Shown: one piece after another, positions 1 through 7,617 of the stretch
Layout: each line of letters begins with the position of its first letter
Position numbering within the stretch: the first letter of the stretch is position 1
NCBI GenBank assembly: GCA_019313185.1
Contig: JAFDBS010000108.1
Span: forward strand, 1-48,477
Source: Deltaproteobacteria bacterium
GTDB lineage: Bacteria > Desulfobacterota > Desulfuromonadia > Desulfuromonadales > BM103
Length of the DNA: 48,477 nt
Direction of reading: 5' to 3'
Notes under the pieces: generated by a model
Seen by the model: only the letters and a program-made list of their open reading frames with translations
The model's database searches: none
What the model was told of the DNA's origin: nothing
Made by a program: the position numbers and the translations under genes

Positions 1-112
1 CCGGCCTGTCTTGACATTGGTCACAGAGAAAAGACCACAATGCATCCGCTTGCTTGTCGGAAATCAGGTCTTGCTTCACAGCTTCTTGAAGGTGGTTGCG
101 ATTCAATTTCAT
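1..112 (-). CDS. N-terminal part of a hypothetical protein (DUF2157-like start), cut by the window edge
   Basis: The reverse strand reads 37 codons from an ATG at 112 to the window edge without a stop. The segment ISDKQADALWSFL resembles the opening helix of DUF2157-type membrane proteins, but only this stub is visible, so the family call is weak. It lies 51 bases downstream of the GlnE-like gene on the same strand and could be its operon partner. The next upstream ATG, at 120, runs into a stop after three codons, which supports the start at 112. Confidence 0.45.
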   Translation of the reverse strand, partial: MKLNRNHLQEAVKQDLISDKQADALWSFLCDQCQDRP

Positions 113-163
113 AATTTCATCTCGCAGGAGACAGCTTGTTATAGGTGATTATTCCCAGCAGGG

Positions 164-2221
164 TTAAAGTTTCTCGAGCAGATCATCGCAATAATTTCTA
201 CACCAGTTGATCTCATTGCTCAGTGATTGGGCATCTTCAAAGTCAAGCCGCCGTGCCAAATATTTGAAATCAGGTGTTGTCTGATCAGGCAAGACAAGGT
301 CTTTCGCATTGCCACGCACAGCACGCAGTGCGTCAATTGTACGCCTGAAACATCGGTACGCACGACTCAGGCTTTCGGCCTGCTCAGTATCAATAACTCC
401 TGCCTCAAGAAGTTCATTCAGTGCCTCCATACTGTTTGTCTTTCGCACGGCAAGGTCCTCGGCACCGTGCTTGATCTGAAGTGCCTGCAAGTAAAATTCG
501 ATATCAACCAACATCCCCGGACTATATTTAACATTGATCCTGTGTTTATCAGTGAGTTCAGAGACCATGCGCTGTCTCAGGTGCAGAAGATTTCCAACAT
601 CGAAAGGCTCCCCTGAATATACAAAACGATCTCGAGCGTTCAGTGCTTCTCTACAGAGTTGTTCATCTCCGGCAATAGCGCGCAGCTTCACCATTGCCAT
701 CCGCTCAAAGGGTTCAGCCTGTCCGTCTGGAGAAAAATAATTCTGAAATGCCTTGAGGGAACAGGCTAATGTTCCCTTATCGCCAAATGGGCGCAGTCTC
801 AGGTCAATTTCGAAAATTCCTTCCTTGCGCGTTTGCAACGTTTTGAGGAAAGTCCGGACGAAGTTTTCAAAATAGGCACTGTTGTCCACTGTCTTTGGAC
901 CAGACGTGTGCCCTGCTCCACCGTAAACAAATAGTAGTTCCAGATCGGAGGCAAAACCCATTTCCCTGCCACCAAATTTTCCTGCAGCCAGAATTGCCCA
1001 AGGACACGGCCGTTCCTCAACCAGTGGATGCCCGAATCGAGAATCCAACTGGGTATGGCACAAATCAGCGGTAGCGTCCACAATCACATCCGCCAAATCG
1101 CTCAGCTCCTCCGCAAACTGCGTGTCGTTGGAGAGTCGCGTGATATGTCGCAGATCAATGCGGAACATCTCTCGATCTTTGACTTGGTTCAGCAACCCTA
1201 CCCTTTTATCGAGTGAGGTTTCAGTTTTCAATCTCTCATTCAGGAGCTTTTGAAGCGTCTGTTTGTCGAAATCATGCTCGATTTCGGATCGATCTTGAAC
1301 CAGTGGGAAAAGGTTTTCATGTTGCATCCGCAAAAAATCTTCCCACAGAAACCGACTTACTCCCATGACTTCAGCCAACATCTGAAGGGTCTCAACTGAA
1401 TGAATGCTTGACAATTCTGATGCCCGGTTTTCGGTTGGCAGGAATTGCAAAGTAAAATCACGAAATTGTCGAATAGCCTGACCAGGATTGGATGAGTGAG
1501 GCAAAAGATAAGCAAACTGTTTGATCAATGCACAAACAAAACGGAGTTCAAAAAGCTTATCCTGATCTATGATTTTGCGTCCATGCATATCACGAACATG
1601 AAAGATGTCTTGCACCAGGTTGCCATCTGTATGAATAGTCGCACGGACTACATTGATGGCCAGCAGTGAAAGTGCGTTCGAAAAGGCAAAGAGAAAACCG
1701 GGCGTATCACGGGACTGAATATGGAGCAGCGTATCTGTCTCTACACTGTCATTGTCTATTTCGATTTCCACCGGCAACATCTGTTCCTGTGCCGCAGTTT
1801 GGGCTGCAAACCGGGCCGCGACCAACTCGGATATTTCGTCTCGTACCGGTTCAATTCCGTCTTTGACCAGTTTTGCGTTGTAGTGCTTCAGGTCATCGGT
1901 GAAGTTTTCAAGGTCTTTTTTAGTAAATTCCTTGTCTTGCCAATTCAAATCGAGCAGATCCAAGATTTTTGCTTGGCTTGGTTGTCGCTCGTCTACGACC
2001 GGGAGAATCTCAGCTGAATGAATCCCGATGCCGTAAGCTGTCAACAGTCCGGAAAGAATCGTCAAGAGCCCCTCTTTATCGGTGGCCGCCACAGCCAAAC
2101 ATCCTTTTCGCTGCCCTGCACTGACATTGTCCCAACTCAGAACAAGATCTGTTGGCTCTGCCACATTGTCCAATAGGTATCGAAAACGACCCAATAGTTT
2201 TTCTTCTTGAATAATTTGCAC
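164..2221 (-). CDS. GlnE-like nucleotidyltransferase with two N-terminal ACT domains
   Basis: This 685-residue protein starts at a GTG (2219-2221) preceded by a strong GGAGG. Two ACT-like segments lie at about residues 38-105 and 164-215, each with the ligand-domain pattern D-x-x-G-L/F-L. A nucleotidyltransferase core follows: GKFGGRE at 414-420, the acidic pair D426-x-E428, DLRLRPFG at 473-480, and a helical block at about 569-585 (GMLVDIEFYLQ) matching the GlnE/PII-UTase helical domain. Canonical GlnE is about 945 residues with two nucleotidyltransferase domains and no ACT domains. This protein has one catalytic domain plus the ACT pair usually found at the other end of GlnD. A role in adenylylating or deadenylylating glutamine synthetase in response to an amino acid is likely by family. 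The second catalytic acidic residue is Glu rather than the usual Asp, probably a tolerated variant. Confidence 0.8.
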   Translation of the reverse strand: MQIIQEEKLLGRFRYLLDNVAEPTDLVLSWDNVSAGQRKGCLAVAATDKEGLLTILSGLLTAYGIGIHSAEILPVVDERQPSQAKILDLLDLNWQDKEFTKKDLENFTDDLKHYNAKLVKDGIEPVRDEISELVAARFAAQTAAQEQMLPVEIEIDNDSVETDTLLHIQSRDTPGFLFAFSNALSLLAINVVRATIHTDGNLVQDIFHVRDMHGRKIIDQDKLFELRFVCALIKQFAYLLPHSSNPGQAIRQFRDFTLQFLPTENRASELSSIHSVETLQMLAEVMGVSRFLWEDFLRMQHENLFPLVQDRSEIEHDFDKQTLQKLLNERLKTETSLDKRVGLLNQVKDREMFRIDLRHITRLSNDTQFAEELSDLADVIVDATADLCHTQLDSRFGHPLVEERPCPWAILAAGKFGGREMGFASDLELLFVYGGAGHTSGPKTVDNSAYFENFVRTFLKTLQTRKEGIFEIDLRLRPFGDKGTLACSLKAFQNYFSPDGQAEPFERMAMVKLRAIAGDEQLCREALNARDRFVYSGEPFDVGNLLHLRQRMVSELTDKHRINVKYSPGMLVDIEFYLQALQIKHGAEDLAVRKTNSMEALNELLEAGVIDTEQAESLSRAYRCFRRTIDALRAVRGNAKDLVLPDQTTPDFKYLARRLDFEDAQSLSNEINWCRNYCDDLLEKL

Positions 2222-2426
2222 TGCGAAATCCCTCCACGACCACCTATGTTGAGCGATTTAGAAACATTGTTTAAGAGTCACATCACAACAACGATAGAAT
2301 CCCATCCCCAGACAGTTATAAAATTTGGTCTTTTCAGTTGAAATCGAATGAATAATCATATTGACACAGCGTTGTGATCATCGTCAGGGATGCCATGGTT
2401 CAATTGACGTCAGAAAAAACATATAA

Positions 2427-3120
2427 TTATCGACGAGGTTGGCGTGAAAAAGTCATTTTTTGAGTAGGTAACTTTTCAGGATGGCCAACCCAGGCATCGG
2501 CAAGCAGGGCCGGCTCACGTTCATTCGCCGTTATCCGGTGAGGATGATCAGGCCGGTTGAGTATCAGAGAGCCTGGTGCATAAACGCCAACATCATGCTC
2601 TGAAATTGAACCGCTTAGACAAAAATACGACTCGGTTATGCCCTGATGACAGTGGGTTGGATCGGTTGTCCGAGGAGTAAACATCACCAGTCCGAGGATC
2701 AGTTCAGTCAAAACGATAGGCCCTTTGGGTCCGAGAAATTCGGCAAAGGTATATATATTTTGAACTTAACCCGGCTGGGACCTTACCATAGCCGTACTCC
2801 CAAATGAGCTGATCGCGAATGCGAACTATCGCCCGGGAAACCGACGCCGTAGAATATGCTGTCCCGATATCATGGGCTCTTGATAAATGGGCACAAACTG
2901 GCTTCTCAGATCCTTCAACCTTGCCTTTATGGACCGGCGGCTCATCGCTTGACAGCCGTGACAGGCGGTGACGGACTTCTTTTTGGTGAGAGCGGATGAT
3001 TGTGCAGCCTCCGACTGATCTAAAACGATAGAGATCATATAACTCATGCACCAAATAGTGCAAATCCGAAAAATGGTTAAGGCGGGATCGCGAATCTGGA
3101 TCACTTTGAAATTCGTCCAT
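2427..3120 (-). pseudogene. DMSP-lyase-like cupin (DddL type) broken by a single frameshift
   Basis: Two minus-strand frames join into one protein of about 230 residues. The first frame (from the ATG at 3120) gives the N-terminal part with HYLVHELYDLYRF and LIWEYGYGKVP. The other (to 2427) gives FAEFLGPKGPI followed by a cupin core with HCHQGITESY, APGSLILN and PDHPHRIT. The reading frame breaks near 2748-2749 in the plus-strand run AAAGG. Removing one G there restores a continuous product reading KYIYFAEFLGPKG. The metal ligands expected of this cupin family (two His, Glu, then Tyr, and a later His) are all present. DddL-type lyases cleave dimethylsulfoniopropionate to dimethyl sulfide and acrylate. 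The family call is from remembered motifs and is moderately sure. Whether the break is a mutation or a sequencing error cannot be told from the sequence. Confidence 0.6.
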
Positions 3121-3641
3121 TGGTCAACCCAATATCGACTCAAAAGTGAGTATCGAAACGAAGACATTGTTGCCTGTAATCATGACATTTGTATAAACGA
3201 CCTTGGACCAGAGGTCAAACCTCATCTCTAAAAAATGATGAGGTGAGCAATTAATGCAGTCTCGTAAAAGAACAGTTCATATAGGGTCGACGATATTATG
3301 AAGGCCTTTACTCTAACAGTCGCCCAGGATCTAGCCAGTTTACCTGGTATGTCCACTTCGCTGAACCTAGCGTTTAAAATATGACCCCAATCCTTTTCGC
3401 ATGGATCGCACAGGCAAGTCTCCAGGCGATCAACTGTCCTTCGGCGGCTGTGTCCACGCCGAAAAGTTGGTTCAAATCGATGCGGTTGTTCAGGTTGATC
3501 AGGGCTTTGCATCATAGCATTTTAAATGATCTTTTATTATGTAGCGATATCAGGGGTCTGACTCAGGATGGTCCCATTGACAGTCATAGGATAGTTGTTA
3601 TCCTGAAAAACGAGCGGGTAAGACCTGTTCACGGAGAGGAC
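3121..3641. other. Non-coding stretch between the cupin pseudogene and the site-2 protease
   Basis: Open frames here show no recognisable motif or convincing ribosome binding site. The frame of the downstream protease stays open upstream to 3381, but that extension of 87 codons looks unlike coding sequence and lacks the family's N-terminus. The region probably carries the divergent promoters of its neighbours. I could not place them with confidence. Confidence 0.5.
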
Positions 3642-4391
3642 ATGTTCGAAGATCGCGTCACCTTGTTCAAGCTGTTCGGTTTCAAAGTTCAGATCGATGC
3701 AAGTTGGATAATCATCGCTTTGTTGGTTACTTGGTCGCTCGCCACCGGTTATTTCCCAAGCAGTTACGAAGGTCTCTCCACCCGTAGTTACTGGCAGATG
3801 AGCTTGATCGGTACAACGGGTTTGTTCGCATCGATCATTTTTCACGAATTCTGTCATTCCGTCGTAGCACGCCGTTACGGTCTGCCGATGAAGGGGATCA
3901 CACTTTTTATCTTCGGCGGAATCGCCGAGATGAACAAACATCCGGATCGGCCAAAGACTGAATTCCTCATGGCCGTGGCCGGACCGGTAGCCAGCGTGCT
4001 TCTCGGCTTTGGTTTCCATGGCTTGCAACAATATATCGATAGCCAAAACGGTTCGGTGCTGCTCAGCGGGGTTTTCGGCTACCTCGCCTTTATTAATTGG
4101 TTGTTAGCCGGTTTCAACATGCTTCCGGCTTTTCCACTGGACGGTGGACGGATCCTGCGTTCATTGCTATGGGCCATCCGCGACGACCTTGTTTGGGCAA
4201 CCGACATTGTCTGCCGTCTCGGTTCCTGGTTTGGGATTGCGCTCGCCACCCTTGGCGTCATTGCGCTCCTTCAGGGCTATTCGATCAACGGCATCTGGTA
4301 CATCTTGATCGGAATGTTTCTGAACGGTGCAGCCAGAGCTTCTCAGGGACGGGTCAGGAAAAGCTTGCCCTCGACCAGGCAGAACCAGTGA
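3642..4391 (+). CDS. Site-2 protease family zinc metalloprotease (M50), CBS-less
   Basis: This 249-residue membrane protein starts at an ATG preceded by GGAGAGGA. The zinc motif HEFCH is at residues 68-72, and the third-ligand motif of the S2P family, N-x-x-P-A-F-P-L-D-G-G-R, is at 159-170 with D167 as the ligand. Several hydrophobic segments surround both. Family members cut transmembrane segments of substrates such as anti-sigma factors. Many bacterial proteins with this core (about 370 residues) carry a C-terminal pair of CBS domains. Here the protein ends about 20 residues after the last membrane helix and no CBS remnant is seen downstream, so it is either a short form or an old truncation. 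It is 191 bases upstream of the pyrophosphatase gene on the same strand. Confidence 0.85.
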   Translation: MFEDRVTLFKLFGFKVQIDASWIIIALLVTWSLATGYFPSSYEGLSTRSYWQMSLIGTTGLFASIIFHEFCHSVVARRYGLPMKGITLFIFGGIAEMNKHPDRPKTEFLMAVAGPVASVLLGFGFHGLQQYIDSQNGSVLLSGVFGYLAFINWLLAGFNMLPAFPLDGGRILRSLLWAIRDDLVWATDIVCRLGSWFGIALATLGVIALLQGYSINGIWYILIGMFLNGAARASQGRVRKSLPSTRQNQ

Positions 4392-4582
4392 CACGTCAAT
4401 TGCCAGGTGTAGGTGGAAAGCTATCCCCCTTCCACAGAGACTTTTTAGGGGCATTGGCCAGTCACCTTTCTGGAATGCGGACGCTTTCAGATCAAACTTA
4501 TCACGGTGGCGAAGTCATGTTTCGTAATTGTCTAATACTGAACCGGTGTATCGTTGAACGTTGACCACTCCAAGGAGACAGC

Positions 4583-5131
4583 ATGCACCCCTGGCACGAC
4601 ATAGACATTAGTGAAGACCAACTTGGAGACGGCTTCCCAGTGATCATCGAAATTCCAACCGGCTCGAAGAACAAGTATGAACTCGACAAATCGACTGGCA
4701 TACTGCGGTTGGACCGGGTTTTGTACGGTGCCTTACATTATCCTGCCAATTACGGTTTTATTCCCCGCACCTTCTGTGACGACGGAGACCCCCTCGACGT
4801 CCTGGTACTTGGTCAGGAACCGGTGCAACCGATGACCCTGCTCCTGGCACGCCCAATCGGCGTGATGCACATGTGCGACGAAGGTCAAGCTGACGATAAA
4901 ATCATTGCAGTCAACCTGCATGATCCAGCAGTTCGCGGTATCCAGGGCATCGATGATCTTCCCGATTATATCATGGCGGAGATCCAGAAATTTTTTGCCG
5001 AGTACAAGGACCTTGAAGAGAAGGAAGTTGCCGTCGACAATATTCAGGGCCCTCAGACTGCGATCGACATTATTCGAGATGCGCTCGATCTCTACCGACG
5101 TGTGATTGCGCCGCAGAGGAACTCAAGCTGA
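4583..5131 (+). CDS. ppa: Soluble inorganic pyrophosphatase, family I
   Basis: The gene encodes 182 residues, the usual length for the family, and starts at an ATG behind AAGGAG. It hydrolyses pyrophosphate in the cytoplasm with Mg2+ and so pulls biosynthetic reactions forward. The family signature D-G-D-P-L-D-V is at residues 67-73. Other active-site positions are recognisable: E23 and K31 in the N-terminal strand, R45, and the tyrosine of NYGFIPRT at 56-63. Nothing looks damaged. Confidence 0.97.
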   Translation: MHPWHDIDISEDQLGDGFPVIIEIPTGSKNKYELDKSTGILRLDRVLYGALHYPANYGFIPRTFCDDGDPLDVLVLGQEPVQPMTLLLARPIGVMHMCDEGQADDKIIAVNLHDPAVRGIQGIDDLPDYIMAEIQKFFAEYKDLEEKEVAVDNIQGPQTAIDIIRDALDLYRRVIAPQRNSS

Positions 5132-5268
5132 GAGCTATTCGACGTCATGATTTTGATGAACTTGACCAAACGGAAATAGTCAAACGCTTACTTGTCTATC
5201 GAACAGCAATGGGAAAAACTGTTAAGATGTAAATACGATCGGATAAATCAACTGTGAAGGAGGTTGAC

Positions 5269-5454
5269 GTGGGAACCCATTACATTACTGATGACTGCAC
5301 AGGCTGTGGCACGTGCGAACTGTCCTGTCCGGTAGATGCCATCAGCTCGGGAGATCCGATATTCATAATTGACATCGATGCCTGTATCGACTGCGGTGCA
5401 TGTGATGACGTCTGCCCGGTGGACGCCATCATGTGGGAGGAAACTGCCGGCTAA
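5269..5454 (+). CDS. 2[4Fe-4S] ferredoxin
   Basis: A 61-residue bacterial-type ferredoxin with two complete cluster motifs of the form CxxCxxCxxxCP: C10, C13, C16, C20 and C39, C42, C45, C49. It should carry low-potential electrons between cytoplasmic oxidoreductases. I chose the GTG at 5269 because the strong AAGGAGG at 5257-5263 sits six bases before it. An earlier in-frame GTG at 5254 would place that ribosome binding site inside the gene. It appears monocistronic. Confidence 0.93.
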   Translation: MGTHYITDDCTGCGTCELSCPVDAISSGDPIFIIDIDACIDCGACDDVCPVDAIMWEETAG

Positions 5455-5920
5455 ATCAAACGATCATCAAATTTTTACGAGTTGTTCTCAACTCTTTTAC
5501 CGTCACTTCTTTGTTCAACTCGTCGGAGCAGAGCAAGAAGCGTCTAATGGAACAGTCTCAGAGCTAATCAGGACTGAAAGGCATAGGCTTGAAGATCAAA
5601 CTGCTGACGACCAGCTGTGATCACAACGCTGCGGTCGACTTGAACAACCCTTTGATCGAGAGCTTGCTGACTTTTCACTGAACCACGGATCGAATTGCCC
5701 TTTGCTGCCACAACTTGGCAGAGACATCTTGACCTTTGGTATTCATGCCCCGGAGGGATTTCCTGCGGCGCGCTTGACCAAATCTGCCATACAGCGATTG
5801 CTATCCAAAGGCTGTCCCGGCTTTCTGCAACCTCATGATGTATGACCTCACCCGTATTTTGCTTGATCCAACGAACACACCGAGAGGATGACCATCATGA
5901 TCCTGCTTGGAGTTGCTTAA
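5455..5920. other. Gene-free stretch with no clear content
   Basis: No open frame here has a recognisable motif. One short plus-strand stretch near 5634-5680 vaguely resembles the end of an SlyD/FKBP-type domain but is too short to call. No terminator with a T-run was found after the ferredoxin. Confidence 0.5.
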
Positions 5921-6424
5921 ATGCCAATCCATAATACTGACATCGCCCGCATCTTTAACCGTATCGCCGATCTGCTCGAGATCAGCAACGCAAGCCCTTT
6001 TAGAGTTCGCGCCTACCGCAACGCCGCACGCACCATTGTAGATAAGCCGCAAAGTATCGCACAGATGCTTAAAGACGGTGCTGACCTCAGCGAACTTCCG
6101 GACATTTGCACAGACCTGGCTGGTAAGATTGCCGAGATCGTTGAAAGTGGAAATCTCGCTATGCTCGATGGCCTTGAAAAAGATATTCCTGGGACGTTGG
6201 CTGATCTGCTCGAAATTGACCAGCTCGGTCCGAAACGGGTCGCCTTCCTGCACCGGGAACTTAACATCAACGATCTTGACGACCTCGCCGAAGCCGTCCG
6301 TGCACAAACGATCCAAGGACCCAATGGCTTCGGCATGAAGATCGAGGCCAAAATCCTCAAAAAGCTCGAACGGCATGTGGAGACTGCAGTGCGCTCCATG
6401 CGCGCCGAAGCCGAGCAATTTTAA
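5921..6424 (+). pseudogene. N-terminal fragment of DNA polymerase X (PolX), catalytic part missing
   Basis: The 167-residue product matches the start of bacterial PolX: an 8-kDa-type domain with D-I-A-R-I-F-N-R-I-A-D-L-L-E and PFRVRAYRNAART, then helix-hairpin-helix repeats around LGPKRV (residues 107-112) and GFGMK. Intact PolX is about 570 residues, with a polymerase palm and a C-terminal PHP exonuclease. Here a stop follows AEAEQF, where the family would run on into the palm domain, and the next 240 bases hold no continuation in any frame. The first hairpin, normally LPGIG, reads LPDIC, another sign of decay or divergence. A separately useful DNA-binding fragment is possible but less likely than a broken gene. 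Confidence 0.7.
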
Positions 6425-6665
6425 AATTTTTATGGGGCAAATTAAAACTTTTGCCAGGATTTGCAAATAGACTGCATAAAAGATTACCCTTAAAACCAGG
6501 GCAATTGAAAAGGCAATTTATCGGAAGCACTTCTCGTAAAACAACAATATGTAAAAGTATATAAGGGTGCTATAAAGGAGTTATCGATAGTCTATATTTG
6601 TTATGCACTTATGACTCAACAACTAAAGCTTTTTGTCATATTTGACTTAGGTTAAGTCTGTTCTA

Positions 6666-7496
6666 TCATTCAAGCGAAAAGTGAATGGTGACAAGAAACG
6701 CCCAGGCGTCACGATTGAGTTCAGTGGGGATTGGCTTGAATCGACCGAGGCGTTTAAGACTTCTTATTGCAGCGCGATCCAAAATCGACCAGCCTGAGGA
6801 TTTTTCAATGTTCGTTCGTGAAATAGTGCCATCTTCCAGAACGGTAAAGGTAACAATCACATCTCCTTCCAGACCTCTTCGCCGCGCAGAGTCAGGATAT
6901 TTTTTGTGTTTGGCAAGCTCTCTCAGCAGGGCTTGTAGATAATCATTTTCCAAATTCTCAATATCGAATTCTTTGGTTTGTCCCATAATAGATTCATCAT
7001 CAGTGACAGTATCAGAAATTGACGATTCTGAAATATTTGACATTTCGCGGGAACTCTTTTGCCATTCAAGATCAGATCGTTTTTCGGTTGTTGGGGGAAA
7101 AGTGTCAGGTTTTTCTGCTTTTTTTTGTGGTGCCAGTAGTTTCTGATCGTATTTTTTAGAATCATGCTTTTTAGTAACAGCCTTGACAGGTTCAACAAGA
7201 GTTTTTGTTATCTCATCTTCTTTTTTATTAATGGGTTTTTCTGTCAGGTCTTCTGCTTGAGTTTTTTCTGGGGGTAGCTCTGATTTTGACGGTTCTGTTT
7301 GAGGTTGTGACTTAGCTTCATCCAACTTTATAGTACTTATAACGATGGGAGATTTTTGTTGCTTGGGAAGCAACTTGGCAATATTCGTCCAAAAGAAATA
7401 TCCGACGAGGAGAAATACGACTAGATGAGCCAGTAGAGAAATTGCCATAGCTGAAAACAGCGGCAACAAGTGTCGGTGGGATTTTGTATTTGGCAT
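6666..7496 (-). CDS. tonB: TonB family energy transducer
   Basis: The 276-residue protein has the TonB plan. A short cytoplasmic N-terminus is followed by one membrane helix at about residues 14-36, a long Lys/Glu/Pro-rich periplasmic spacer (about 45-150), and a C-terminal TonB domain at about 190-275 with YPDSARRRGLEGDV, VLEDGTI and LDRAAIRSL. It would couple the proton gradient, through ExbB/ExbD, to an outer-membrane receptor. The receptor gene lies 121 bases upstream on the same strand, so this is probably its dedicated TonB. No ExbB/ExbD pair is adjacent. The ExbB/ExbD-like genes near 39 kb look specialised for something else. Confidence 0.92.
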   Translation of the reverse strand: MPNTKSHRHLLPLFSAMAISLLAHLVVFLLVGYFFWTNIAKLLPKQQKSPIVISTIKLDEAKSQPQTEPSKSELPPEKTQAEDLTEKPINKKEDEITKTLVEPVKAVTKKHDSKKYDQKLLAPQKKAEKPDTFPPTTEKRSDLEWQKSSREMSNISESSISDTVTDDESIMGQTKEFDIENLENDYLQALLRELAKHKKYPDSARRRGLEGDVIVTFTVLEDGTISRTNIEKSSGWSILDRAAIRSLKRLGRFKPIPTELNRDAWAFLVTIHFSLE

Positions 7497-7617
7497 TTAA
7501 TTGCTTAATTTGAACTTGTAAAACTCCTTCAAGGCTTTGGATTAATTTTACATGAAAACATTAGAGGCGCTACCATAGCCATACACACTAGGACAATGAA
7601 ATTTTATACAGGACTAT

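Noticed and set aside
3228-3515. Minus-strand open frame of 95 codons in the gap before the site-2 protease
   Set aside because: No motif, no ribosome binding site, and it overlaps the probable promoter region of the protease gene.
5634-5680. Short plus-strand stretch resembling the conserved end of an SlyD/FKBP domain (VDLNNPL)
   Set aside because: Only about 15 residues match loosely, the frame stops at once, and no other part of the domain was found nearby.
5801-6466. A 221-codon minus-strand open frame covering the PolX fragment
   Set aside because: The plus strand reads recognisable PolX sequence in this stretch. The antisense frame has no support.
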